Shown here piece after piece: positions 34,335 to 42,656 of a DNA stretch of 64,000 nt. Source of the DNA: UBA2357 sp041678045 (lineage in GTDB: Bacteria > Pseudomonadota > Gammaproteobacteria > Burkholderiales > Rhodocyclaceae); assembly GCA_041678045.1 (NCBI GenBank), contig JBAYOV010000009.1:13545-77544 (forward strand), given 5' to 3'. A model generated the notes under the pieces. That model was not told the origin of the DNA, ran no database searches, and saw nothing but the letters and a program-made list of their open reading frames with translations. A program made the translations under genes and the position numbers. Each line of letters starts with the position of its first letter. The stretch's first letter is position 1.

Positions 34335-35486
34335 TCAGTAATCAATGATCTCGCTCCACGCCGAAATCGTCGCCGGCCGTGCTGTCTCAATAGGCAGCGG
34401 CAAGGTACCGAAATCGTCGTATTGCACGTAATTGAAGACGCCGTTTCGCCGGATGCGCCCCTTGGCCACAATGGAACCGCCAAGCACTGAACTGCCATTC
34501 TGGACCAACTCTCCGTCGGTCCAGAACACACCGTAGGTGGTATTCCTACCGTTCACCGTGATGTCACCCTTGGCAATGATTGCCACGGTCAACGTCGTTC
34601 CGTGCTCGCCCCCCAGTTGAGAGGCTCCGCCATGCGTGACATTGCCGTCGACCAGGATCGTGACATTGCTGAACTCACCGCTGGTGGTCAGGTCGCCACT
34701 GCAGTAATACACCGCTCCGCCGAGATCGCCGGACGGAATGGTGCAGGAGTTGATGACGCCTGCCCCGCCCTTGTTGGCGTCGATATAGTCCGAAGCGCTT
34801 GGCACTTCAACAACACCGGCATCGCCGACCACCTGCCCCTCGTCTCCTCCGCGCACATCAGCATTGCCCGAGGCCGTCACCGAAGTACGTCTGCTCAGGC
34901 TATTGTTGCCCCCGGTGACGCTTACATTCCCATTCGAATGCACATTGCCGTCGAAATTTGCATTCCCCCGGATATCGATCAGGTCGTCCGAGAACAGCCC
35001 CATCCCGAAGGCCGAATGCCCCCCTGAGCCTATCGGCGCATCGAATCGCAGCAGCACCACGGTTTCAGCCAGTTCTGCGCTACCGTCCGGAGTGCGGGCT
35101 TGCCCCCTGACGCGCACCGTCACACGCTCGTCGGTCCAGCTCACCTCTGTCGGGTCGACCCAGTAATAACCGTACGCCCCCACATTGTTGGCTGCGCCGG
35201 CCGTCGTCGGAATCGGGTTGTTACGCCACTCATCCTTCCAGTTGTCGCGCTGGCCCCAGTCCGACGGGCTCTGAGCCCGGTTCTGCAGCCAGTCCCAGAA
35301 CGCCGCCCCACCCGCTTCGGCCGCCATGTGTGAAATCGCCTTGTTGTTGACACTGGCGGTCAGGTTTTCCTGCAGGCTGCTGCCACGCATCGAGGACATC
35401 GCCACAATGGAGGCGACCAGCATCAGAATCAGGCCAATGATCAGCACTGCGCCCGATTGCCGCGATGCCCCGTTGCTCCGTCTCAT
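34335..35486 (-). CDS. pilX: PilX-type minor pilin with long beta-rich extension
   Basis: 383 residues. The N-terminal type IV pilin helix (GAVLIIGLILMLVASIVAMSS) is class PilX, which lacks the usual G/F-x-x-x-E signature. PilX proteins are usually 150-200 residues; here a further ~200-residue region of short Gly/Asn/Val repeats (NANFDGNVHSNGNVSVTGG, GDITVNGRNTT, GSIVAKGRI) looks like a polymer-forming beta-helix. The start at 35486 has an AAGGAG ribosome-binding site; the frame is open to 35546. It is the last gene of the cluster. Confidence 0.85.
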   Translation of the reverse strand: MRRSNGASRQSGAVLIIGLILMLVASIVAMSSMRGSSLQENLTASVNNKAISHMAAEAGGAAFWDWLQNRAQSPSDWGQRDNWKDEWRNNPIPTTAGAANNVGAYGYYWVDPTEVSWTDERVTVRVRGQARTPDGSAELAETVVLLRFDAPIGSGGHSAFGMGLFSDDLIDIRGNANFDGNVHSNGNVSVTGGNNSLSRRTSVTASGNADVRGGDEGQVVGDAGVVEVPSASDYIDANKGGAGVINSCTIPSGDLGGAVYYCSGDLTTSGEFSNVTILVDGNVTHGGASQLGGEHGTTLTVAIIAKGDITVNGRNTTYGVFWTDGELVQNGSSVLGGSIVAKGRIRRNGVFNYVQYDDFGTLPLPIETARPATISAWSEIIDY

Positions 35487-35503
35487 CCCGTTTCTCCTTG
35501 CAC

Positions 35504-36469
35504 TCAGTCGGCCTGCGCCGGATAACAGGCTGTCGTAAAGGTACACGGACTGTTGCCTTTACATACAGATCCCTCGGCGGCCGCCTCGCTACAGCACCCG
35601 GCATAGCCTGCCGGGGTGGAGGTAAAACCCCTGTCACGCCTTCCTGTGCACGACACGCTTACAGGCAGCCGCACAGCGGGCCCGGATGGACCGTCCCCTG
35701 GCTCATCTGACAAAGGCGGCTCTGTATCTGTGTCCGTGTCATCATCCTCCGGCGTGCCATCTCCCGGCGCCGGGCTGCTGGTGTCACCTTCGCTCCCGGT
35801 GTCTTCGTCACCGGGTTCAGGCTCCACCGGAACACCCGGCCCCCCAGCCGTATTCAGGGCCAGCGCCTTGCTCCTGAGCGTCGCGACAAACCTCAGCGTT
35901 CGGCTGGTGTCATTTTGCGCCTCATTCAATTCCAGACGCGTGCGCACGCTGCGCACCTCGCTCCATTCACTTTCGGTCCAGCCGCCCACATCGGCGGCGC
36001 CAAAGTACTCTCCGGAAGCAATCAGACCGTCATCGTTTGCATCGCGCCCATACTCGAAGACGAGGCTGCCGACCGCGCGGAACAGCACATGCTCGACCCC
36101 CTCCACATCGCGGCACAGCAGGCCGCCATTGTCGATGTAGAAAGTGTTGGTGCCCGCTTGCGCATTGCCCGGACCGCCACAGTCGGGCGTATCGGGGCGG
36201 CGGCGCACCTGAATGACCAGGGTGCTGCCATCGCTGCCGGATTCGACCCCACCGGCCTGACGCACCATGCGGGTGATGGTGTGTGCGCCAAAGCGCAGAT
36301 GTTCCTGACTGCGGTCCAGCGCCTGCTTGGCCGTGGAGGTGGCCTGATTGGACAGGAAAACGGACATGATGCCCCCCATCAGGAACAGGCCCAGCACCAT
36401 CCCCAGCATCAACTCCACCAGCGTGAAGCCCCGGCCGTACCGTGCGTCAGGGCCTGCCTGCCACCTCAT
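35504..36469 (-). CDS. pilW: PilW-type minor pilin with acidic linker and Cys-rich tail
   Basis: 321 residues. A prepilin signature GFTLVELM and hydrophobic helix lie at residues 14-40, then a PilW-like globular part to ~210. Residues ~212-265 are a low-complexity Asp/Glu/Pro/Gly/Ser/Thr linker. Residues 274-315 carry six cysteines, likely disulfide-bonded outside the cell. The ATG at 36469 overlaps the pilV stop (ATGA) and has a GGGAGG site. Confidence 0.87.
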   Translation of the reverse strand: MRWQAGPDARYGRGFTLVELMLGMVLGLFLMGGIMSVFLSNQATSTAKQALDRSQEHLRFGAHTITRMVRQAGGVESGSDGSTLVIQVRRRPDTPDCGGPGNAQAGTNTFYIDNGGLLCRDVEGVEHVLFRAVGSLVFEYGRDANDDGLIASGEYFGAADVGGWTESEWSEVRSVRTRLELNEAQNDTSRTLRFVATLRSKALALNTAGGPGVPVEPEPGDEDTGSEGDTSSPAPGDGTPEDDDTDTDTEPPLSDEPGDGPSGPAVRLPVSVSCTGRRDRGFTSTPAGYAGCCSEAAAEGSVCKGNSPCTFTTACYPAQAD

Positions 36470-36987
36470 GCCACGCCTCCCGCCCCTGCAGGACATTCGG
36501 CCGGTCTGGGGACCACCAGTTCATACACGAACTGCTCGGCCAGTGCCGCCTGCTGCTGCCCCTCGCCACGCCCGTGCTGCCCGACGCGCTCATCCATCCA
36601 GCGGATGTCGATGGTGAGCGTGCCCGCGTTGTAGGCCAGCGCGGGGTTCCAGTCGGGCAGGCGACCGTCGTTCGACCAATCCGCCTGCCAGTCGTCAAAA
36701 ATCTGCGTGCGGCGGGCGCTGTCCCCCAGCACACAGGCCCCTGCCCACAGCCGCTCGGCCAGGTCATTGGCCTGCACCACGGCCACGCTGCGCTGGTAGC
36801 TGGCAAACGAGAACTGCAGGGATTTAGCCTGCATTCCGGCCACCCCCAGCAAACCGATGCTCATCACTGCCATGGTGACCAACACCTCGATCATGGAGAA
36901 ACCCCGCAACGGCTGCTGGCCCCGCAAAGACTTTTGCACAAGCCCCGGCACCCGAGGCATTCCGCGACTGTTGCTGCCCTGCTGCAT
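36466..36987 (-). CDS. pilV: PilV-type minor pilin
   Basis: 173 residues with the prepilin motif RGFSMIEVLVTMAVMSIGLLG near residue 29 and the PilV-like continuation MQAKSLQFSFASYQRS. PilV primes assembly of type IV pili. The ATG at 36987 has GGGAGG upstream; an upstream GTG (37008) directly follows the previous stop. Tight overlap with pilW and a 21-base gap to the fimT/gspH-like gene show one operon. Confidence 0.88.
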   Translation of the reverse strand: MQQGSNSRGMPRVPGLVQKSLRGQQPLRGFSMIEVLVTMAVMSIGLLGVAGMQAKSLQFSFASYQRSVAVVQANDLAERLWAGACVLGDSARRTQIFDDWQADWSNDGRLPDWNPALAYNAGTLTIDIRWMDERVGQHGRGEGQQQAALAEQFVYELVVPRPAECPAGAGGVA

Positions 36988-37008
36988 GTGCTCCGCCTCC
37001 CGATTCAC

Positions 37009-37548
37009 TCAAACATCACAGGCATCACTTGCTTCACCTTCCCTGACCACTTCGCTCCGGCCGCTCATCTGCACGCACACCTGGCGCAAACCGGCACGAC
37101 CGGCGCGCACCTCGAACACAGCAGACGAAATGGCCGTTCCAACTTCGCTGAACCCCAGCCCTTCGGGGCCGGACAGCGTCACCGCTCCGCCCAGGGGATT
37201 GACCACACGCAACACCTCGTCCGCGTCCAGTGCGTCGTTGCGGTTGCGATCGATCCACACGATCCAGCCCCCCTCCCAGGCCGTCCCGCCGGTACAGGCG
37301 GCCGCATCGCTGCTTGGACAGAGGCGCACCGCACGCGCGTGCTTGACCGCCTCGCCACGCGCCAGCTGGGCACTGAACAGCATTTCATTGGCCGCTATCG
37401 CAGCCCGGTTGTTCTGGATCAGGCGGACGAAGCTGGGCACCGCCAAACTGAGCAGGATGGACGCCACAGAAAGCGCGACCATCAACTCGATCATCGAAAA
37501 ACCGCGACCGAGGGTCCGCTGCATGTGCCGCATACTCTCCACACTCAT
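37009..37548 (-). CDS. GspH/FimT family pseudopilin
   Basis: 179 residues with prepilin motif RGFSMIELMVALSVASILL near 15-34 and a GspH-type C-terminal domain containing DRNRNDALDADE, typical of FimT/GspH pilins. It is the first gene of the minus-strand minor-pilin operon. FimT-like minor pilins can contribute to pilus priming or DNA binding in natural transformation; neither can be shown here. Confidence 0.88.
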   Translation of the reverse strand: MSVESMRHMQRTLGRGFSMIELMVALSVASILLSLAVPSFVRLIQNNRAAIAANEMLFSAQLARGEAVKHARAVRLCPSSDAAACTGGTAWEGGWIVWIDRNRNDALDADEVLRVVNPLGGAVTLSGPEGLGFSEVGTAISSAVFEVRAGRAGLRQVCVQMSGRSEVVREGEASDACDV

Positions 37549-37918
37549 TTTCCCGGTTACGCTCGCTTTGTACTTTTCTTTTGTTTTTCACACATTTGCG
37601 CTTATGTCGATGATTTCATACGCCGCCAATGCAGTGTGAATATTTGCAGCTGTCCGTGAATTACGTCACACATTTCCGTCATCGGAAATCAGGGTCACCC
37701 CGATTGCCTGACGGACACGCTCCGGCCCACCGTGCCGTCCTGTCCGCGCAAAAATGCTTGAATACCCGCATGTCGAAAGCTGCGGGTTTGCAGTAGGATT
37801 CCGGGAACGTGCCCTCGTTTTCCTTTCCCCGCTGCGGTCGTGACGCCGGTTGTTTTTTCACTGGCGCACCTCCGGGAGCGGTTTTCGCGTGCCTGCCAGC
37901 CTGCCCACATACCGCTCG
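37549..37918. other. Intergenic region between pilin operon and binding-protein gene
   Basis: 370 bases without a convincing gene; open frames here are shadows. It should hold the divergent promoters for the minor-pilin operon and the binding-protein gene. The part near 37550-37600 is T-rich. A perfect inverted repeat ATTTCCG-TCAT-CGGAAAT is at 37672-37689. I saw no sigma-54 -24/-12 element for the pilin operon. Confidence 0.6.
37672..37689. repeat. Inverted repeat ATTTCCG-N4-CGGAAAT
   Basis: A 7-base perfect inverted repeat with a 4-base centre, about 125 bases before the first pilin gene and 230 bases before the binding-protein gene. It lacks a T tract, so an operator is more likely than a terminator. 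No regulator can be assigned. Confidence 0.5.
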
Positions 37919-38938
37919 ATGAACCCTGCCCCACTCCGCCCCCGCACACTGTCCAGAAGGCAGTTCCTGCACGCCTCGCTGGCATGTGCCGGCACGGCGG
38001 CGCTTGGGCTGGGTGGATGCACTCCGCAGCCTCCGCCACTGCGCATCGGAACAAACCTGTGGCTGGGTTACGAGTTCATGTTCCTCGCGCGCGACCAGCA
38101 CATGCTGGATACGGCGCGGGTGCGGCTGGTCGAATTGCTGTCGGCCAGCGACTGCCTGCAGGCCCTGTCGGCCGGCACCCTCGAAGGGGCGGGGCTGACC
38201 CTGGACGAGGTGCTGTCGGCACGCGCCGAAGGGTTGGACCTGCAGGTGGTGATGGTGTTCAACACCTCCGACGGAGCCGACCGGGTGCTGGCACGACGCG
38301 AGATCAGCGGACCGCGCGATCTGATCGGGCGCAGGGTGGGCGTGGAACAGAGCGCGGTCGGCGCACTGATGCTGGCCGCCATGCTCAACGAACACGGCAT
38401 GCACAAGCGCGACATCGAGGTGGTGCGGCTGACCTCGGACGAGCATTACCGGGCCTTTGCCGACGACGCGCTCGATGCGGTGATCACCTTCGAACCACAC
38501 GCCACACGCCTGCTGCGCGACGGGGCCCATGTGATTTTCGACAGCCGCATGCTGCCCGGCATGGTGCTGGATGTGCTGGCGGTGACCCGCGCAAGCCTGC
38601 AGGCGCGGCAACAGGACATCTGCCATCTGGTGGACGCGCACTATGCGGGGCTGGCACGCTACCATGCCGACCCGCTGGGCACCGCACAGCTCCTGTCGCT
38701 GCGGCAGGGGCTGACACCGGGCGAGCTGATGGACAGCCTGACCGGCATGCAACTGCTCGACCGCGAGGACAATCGCCAGCTGTTTTCCGGCGACGCACGT
38801 CCCCTGCGCGACACCGCTCTGGCCCTCCACCGGATCATGATGGACAACGGACTGCTGGGCAGCGGACAGCACACCGACGCCCAGGCGCTGCTCCAGGGGC
38901 TGTTCGATGCGCGCTGCCTGACCGGCACGGGAGGCTGA
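37919..38938 (+). CDS. ABC-type substrate-binding lipoprotein (NMT1/THI5-like), probable sensor partner
   Basis: 339 residues. An N-terminal twin-arginine-like and lipobox region (SRRQFLHASLACAG...GLGGC) anchors it to the membrane. The mature part (PLRIGTNLWLGYEF...) resembles the NrtA/SsuA/ThiY binding proteins for nitrate, sulfonates or pyrimidines. No permease or ATPase gene is adjacent. Instead it ends one base before a PAS-GGDEF-EAL gene, so it may deliver a ligand signal to that membrane protein. Start at 37919 chosen because the lipoprotein signal begins there. Confidence 0.82.
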   Translation: MNPAPLRPRTLSRRQFLHASLACAGTAALGLGGCTPQPPPLRIGTNLWLGYEFMFLARDQHMLDTARVRLVELLSASDCLQALSAGTLEGAGLTLDEVLSARAEGLDLQVVMVFNTSDGADRVLARREISGPRDLIGRRVGVEQSAVGALMLAAMLNEHGMHKRDIEVVRLTSDEHYRAFADDALDAVITFEPHATRLLRDGAHVIFDSRMLPGMVLDVLAVTRASLQARQQDICHLVDAHYAGLARYHADPLGTAQLLSLRQGLTPGELMDSLTGMQLLDREDNRQLFSGDARPLRDTALALHRIMMDNGLLGSGQHTDAQALLQGLFDARCLTGTGG

Positions 38939-38939
38939 C

Positions 38940-41586
38940 ATGCGCCTGCCCGGCATTCAAATGTCCCTGCGCACCGGTCTGCCGCTCACCCTGCTGCTGA
39001 CACTGGGCCTGATCATCGGCGCCTCGCTGCTCAACACGTTGTGGCAGCAACAACAGGCGCTGGAAGAAGAGGCAGTGGCCGATCTGGTGGCCGAGGCCGG
39101 GCGGCTGGCACGGCTGGCCGAGCGTGAGCTGCAGCGTGCCCCGGCATCGGTGGAGTCGGCGCTCACCCACCTGAGCACCGATCATCGGGTATCGGCCGCA
39201 CTGCTGATCGACGCCCATGGCACGATACGCATGGCGCACCGTCTGGCCTGGCGGGGTGAAACCGCCGCAGAGGCGATGCCCGGGCTGGACTATCTCGAAT
39301 CGCCCGTGGTCGAATCGCGCAAACCTCATCTGGTGTTCAGCGAGGACCGGCGGCAGATGGGCGTCTGGATGGCCTTCTACGCAGACGATGGCGAGACCAC
39401 CGGCCGTGCCCTTGAGCATGGACTGATTCATGTGGCCTACGACCTGACGCAGGCGCTGCAGGCCGGCCGGCAAGCCGCCTTGCGTGCGCGTTTGCCCGAC
39501 ATCCTGGCCACCATCGGCCTGGTGCTGCTGCTGGGGCTGTGGCTCAACCGGGCGGTGTTCCGCCCGCTCTCCGCCCTCGAACAGGCCAGCGGCCGGCTCG
39601 GCCGGGGAGCGCACGCCCCCTCCGGGGAACAGCGCTCCGCCCCCCCTCCCAAGCTGCCCGGCACCCGGCCACAGGACGCAGTACCGGGCGATGAAGCTGA
39701 CCGATATCCGCCCGCCCGAAGACATTCCTGCGCTGCTCGACAACATCCGCAGCCGCCGCACCGGCAGCGCCGGCATCTGGCGCCATGTGTGCGCCGACGG
39801 CCACCCGATCCAGGTGGAAGTGATTGCCCACCGGCTGGAATGGCAGGGGTGCCGTGCCGAACTGGTGATGGCGCTGGACGTGACCGAGCGGGAAAGAACC
39901 GCCGAAAACCTGCGCCTGGCGGCAGCGGCGTTCGAAACGTCGGAAGCGATCACCGTCACCGACCGCAGCGGGCGCATTCTGCGCATCAACCAGGCCTTCA
40001 CCCGCATCACTGGCTACAGCGCCGAAGAGGCCGTGGGCCAGAACCACAAACTGCTCAAGTCCGGCCGCCACGATGCCGCCTTTTACCGGGCTTTCTGGGA
40101 GAGCCTGCGCCAGTCCGGCCACTGGGAGGGCGAAATCTGGAACCGGCGCAAGAACGGCTCGGTATTCCCGCAGTGGCTGTCGATCCGGGCGGTCACCAAC
40201 AGCGCGGGGGAGATCACCCATTACGTTTCAAACTTCTTCGACCTGTCCGAGCGCAAGGAGGCCGAGGCAACGATACACCGACTGTCCTCGCGCGACCCGC
40301 TGACCGACCTGCCCAACCGCAGCCTGTTCCGCGACCGCCTGTCCCAGGAGTTTGCGTCCAGCCGTCGTGCCGGACACTACGGAGCGGTCCTGCAACTCGA
40401 CATCGACCGCTTCAAGGCGGTGAACGATGCCCGTGGCCATGCAGTGGGCGATGAACTGCTGCGGCGCATCGCGCTGCGGCTGCGCGAAAGCATTCGCGAA
40501 GGCGACACGGTGGCCCGGCTCGGTGCCGACGAGTTCGCGGTCCTGCTGTGCGATCTGCCCAGAAGCGAGCAGGCCGCCGCGCGGCATGCCCATCAGGTGG
40601 CCGAAAAACTGCGCAGCCTGCTGGAGCGTCCTTTCCATGTCGACGAGCGCGCCTACCATCTGGTGGCCAGCGTGGGCATCACGCTGTTTCCCAAGCAGAC
40701 GCAAAGCGAATCCGACGATGTGCTGCGCGAGGCCGATACGGCGCTGTATCGGGCCAAGGAGGCTGGCCGCAACACGGTGCGCTTCTTCGAAAACAGCATG
40801 AGCGAAGAGGCGCGCATACGCTTCGAGCTGGAAAACGAGTTGCGCAAGGCGGTCGACAACAATGAGCTGCGCCTGTACCTGCAGCCCCAGGTGGATTGCG
40901 ACGGCAAGGTGCTGGCGGCCGAGGCCCTGGTGCGCTGGCAGCACCCCGAGCGGGGGCTGGTGCCGCCCGGGGCCTTCATTCCGATAGCGGAAGAAAGCGG
41001 GCTGATCCTGCCGCTGGGCGACTGGGTGCTGCGCCAGTGCTGCCGGCTGCTGTCACGCCCCGAGGTGGACCGGCTGGGGTTGCGCATTGCGGTGAATGTG
41101 AGCCCGCGCCAGTTCCGCCAGCCCGACTTCGTGCCACGCCTGCGCACCCTGCTCAACGCCACCGGCACCGATCCCACCCGCCTGACGATGGAGGTCACCG
41201 AAGGGTTGATGCTGGAAGACATCGGCGACACGATCGCGAAGATGAACGAACTGGCCGACATCGGCATGCATTTCTCGATCGACGACTTCGGCACCGGCTA
41301 TTCTTCGCTGGCTTACCTGAAGCGCCTGCCGATTCACGAACTGAAGATCGACCGCACCTTCGTGCAGGACGCCCCGACCGACCCCAACGATGCGGCGCTG
41401 GTCGATGCGATTCTGGCCATGGCCGGACACCTGAACCTGCAGGTTGTGGCCGAAGGGGTGGAAACCGAAGCCCAGGCCCGCTTTCTGCGCCAGCGTGGCT
41501 GCATGCTGTTCCAGGGCTATCTGACCGGCCGGCCCGAGCCGGCCACCGAGCTGCTCGCCCGCTGGCTGGAAGGCGGTGGCACGTAA
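38940..41586 (+). pseudogene. Frame-disrupted membrane PAS-GGDEF-EAL cyclic-di-GMP protein
   Basis: Two reading frames carry one gene. Frame 1 from ATG 38940 encodes a transmembrane segment (LPLTLLLTLGLIIGASLL), a ~150-residue periplasmic domain and a second transmembrane segment (IGLVLLLGLWL) ending in RPLSALEQASGRLG near 39600; beyond that it is meaningless until its stop at 40454. The rest (PAS, GGDEF, EAL) is in another frame from about 39685. Between them only ~80 GC-rich bases remain, and a HAMP linker plus the first half of a PAS domain seem to be missing. So there is a deletion as well as a frame change, or an assembly error. Confidence 0.72.
39691..41586 (+). CDS. PAS-GGDEF-EAL protein (C-terminal part of the disrupted gene)
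   Basis: 631 residues from ATG 39691 if translated alone. It starts inside a PAS domain (MKLTDIRPPED, ending ALDVTERERT), then a second PAS (ITVTDRSGRILRINQAF...SERKEAEA), GGDEF with the variant GADEF, and an EAL domain with EALVRW, DDFGTGYSS and AEGVETEAQ. All EAL catalytic motifs are present, so it looks like a c-di-GMP phosphodiesterase with a probably weak GGDEF. No good ribosome-binding site precedes the ATG. Alone it would be cytosolic and uncoupled from the periplasmic sensor. Confidence 0.7.
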   Translation: MKLTDIRPPEDIPALLDNIRSRRTGSAGIWRHVCADGHPIQVEVIAHRLEWQGCRAELVMALDVTERERTAENLRLAAAAFETSEAITVTDRSGRILRINQAFTRITGYSAEEAVGQNHKLLKSGRHDAAFYRAFWESLRQSGHWEGEIWNRRKNGSVFPQWLSIRAVTNSAGEITHYVSNFFDLSERKEAEATIHRLSSRDPLTDLPNRSLFRDRLSQEFASSRRAGHYGAVLQLDIDRFKAVNDARGHAVGDELLRRIALRLRESIREGDTVARLGADEFAVLLCDLPRSEQAAARHAHQVAEKLRSLLERPFHVDERAYHLVASVGITLFPKQTQSESDDVLREADTALYRAKEAGRNTVRFFENSMSEEARIRFELENELRKAVDNNELRLYLQPQVDCDGKVLAAEALVRWQHPERGLVPPGAFIPIAEESGLILPLGDWVLRQCCRLLSRPEVDRLGLRIAVNVSPRQFRQPDFVPRLRTLLNATGTDPTRLTMEVTEGLMLEDIGDTIAKMNELADIGMHFSIDDFGTGYSSLAYLKRLPIHELKIDRTFVQDAPTDPNDAALVDAILAMAGHLNLQVVAEGVETEAQARFLRQRGCMLFQGYLTGRPEPATELLARWLEGGGT

Positions 41587-41677
41587 GCCATCATCACAAG
41601 CGTGGGCTGGGCCTGGGTTGCGCATCTACCTGGCCAAGGACGGTCTGAAAAGTTCTTGATTTTTGCGTTGCCGTCGT

Positions 41678-42079
41678 TCAAATCGTGACCCAGTTTTCCA
41701 GCCGCAGACCGGGATAGTCGCGAAAATCGTCTTCGTTGTTGGTGACCAGCACCGCGCCGGCGGCGATGGCGTGGGCGGCAATGAGGCGGTCGAGCGCGTC
41801 GCGGCGGCGGTCGCGGATGGCGGCACGCAGGATGCCGAACTGCTCAGCAGCGGCTTCGGTGAAAGGCAGCACCGGGATGCGCTGCACCAGCAGGGCAAGC
41901 ACCTTTTCATCATGGTCGCGGTTGCGTTCTTGTATCTCCAGGCCGGCACGCAGTTCGGCATAGGTGACGACCGACATCAACGCCTCGCCCTGCTGCAAGG
42001 CGGCGAGGCGCTGCAACACCTGTGGCGGATGACGCTCGATAAGGTGAATGCAGATATTGGTGTCGAGCATGTAGGGCAT
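41678..42079 (-). CDS. vapC: VapC-type PIN-domain toxin
   Basis: 133 residues. PIN-domain acidic residues appear in MLDTNIC (D6), ELRAGLE, DALDRLIAAHA and NNEDDF, the full VapC set. VapC toxins are ribonucleases that usually cut tRNA or rRNA. The ATG at 42079 follows vapB by 5 bases. It lies 91 bases from the end of the disrupted EAL gene. Confidence 0.92.
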   Translation of the reverse strand: MPYMLDTNICIHLIERHPPQVLQRLAALQQGEALMSVVTYAELRAGLEIQERNRDHDEKVLALLVQRIPVLPFTEAAAEQFGILRAAIRDRRRDALDRLIAAHAIAAGAVLVTNNEDDFRDYPGLRLENWVTI

Positions 42080-42084
42080 GGCGT

Positions 42085-42387
42085 TCAGAGCCCACCCGGT
42101 GACTGTGGCGTCCCATCGGCCTCGGGCTGCGTTTCGTTGTCGCTGGGCACGCCACGCCACTCGCGCTCTTTCTGCTCGTGAAACTCACGGCCACCGGCCA
42201 TGAAATCCGGACTGAAGGACGCAAAAATTGCCGGTACGTCGGCCAGAGTTTCGCGCTCCACCGGGCGCAGCACCAAGGTGTTGCCCACGCGCTCGATTTC
42301 GACCTCCGAGGCAGGGTCGAGAAAGGCCAGCTCTTTGGGAATGCGCACGGCCAGCGAGTTGCCACTCTTGAAAATGCGGGTGAGCAT
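42085..42387 (-). CDS. vapB: VapB-type antitoxin (AbrB/MazE fold)
   Basis: 100 residues. The N-terminal swapped-hairpin DNA-binding domain reads MLTRIFKSGNSLAVRIPKEL, typical of VagC/VapB. The C-terminal part, rich in acidic residues, should wrap the toxin. It precedes vapC, and an operator-like palindrome lies just upstream. Confidence 0.9.
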   Translation of the reverse strand: MLTRIFKSGNSLAVRIPKELAFLDPASEVEIERVGNTLVLRPVERETLADVPAIFASFSPDFMAGGREFHEQKEREWRGVPSDNETQPEADGTPQSPGGL

Positions 42388-42401
42388 GATTCACTCCTTG
42401 A

Positions 42402-42420
42402 TGTATATACTGGATATACA
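42402..42420 (-). promoter_or_regulatory. vapBC operator palindrome
   Basis: A perfect inverted repeat TGTATAT-ACTGG-ATATACA sits 15 bases before the vapB start. It is AT-rich, unlike its surroundings, and is placed to overlap the promoter, as expected for autoregulation by VapBC. Confidence 0.75.
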
Positions 42421-42656
42421 AGCTTAGAAGATGAACGGCCCTTTTGCTACCCGGGTCAGCAGGAGTTGCTCGAAGGCCGGATTCAGCACTGCCGATCCAT
42501 GAAAGTGCCATCACCAAGAAGGGCAAAGCCTCGTTGGGCGTGGCAGCCATGGCCTGAGGCGTCGCCGCAGCGCAAAGCTTCAAACACATTGAAAGGGATG
42601 CGCGCAAGATGCCCGTCCGGGGCACCGACCGTGCCGTGCGGACGGACGGAGACAGT

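Noticed and set aside
37549..37700. A sigma-54 promoter for the pilin operon
   Set aside because: No GG-N10-GC element was found on the minus strand.
42500..42545. Short stretch resembling the C-terminus of an IS110-type transposase (AITKKGKASL)
   Set aside because: Only about ten residues match and no terminal repeats or further transposase sequence can be seen. Too little to annotate as an element.
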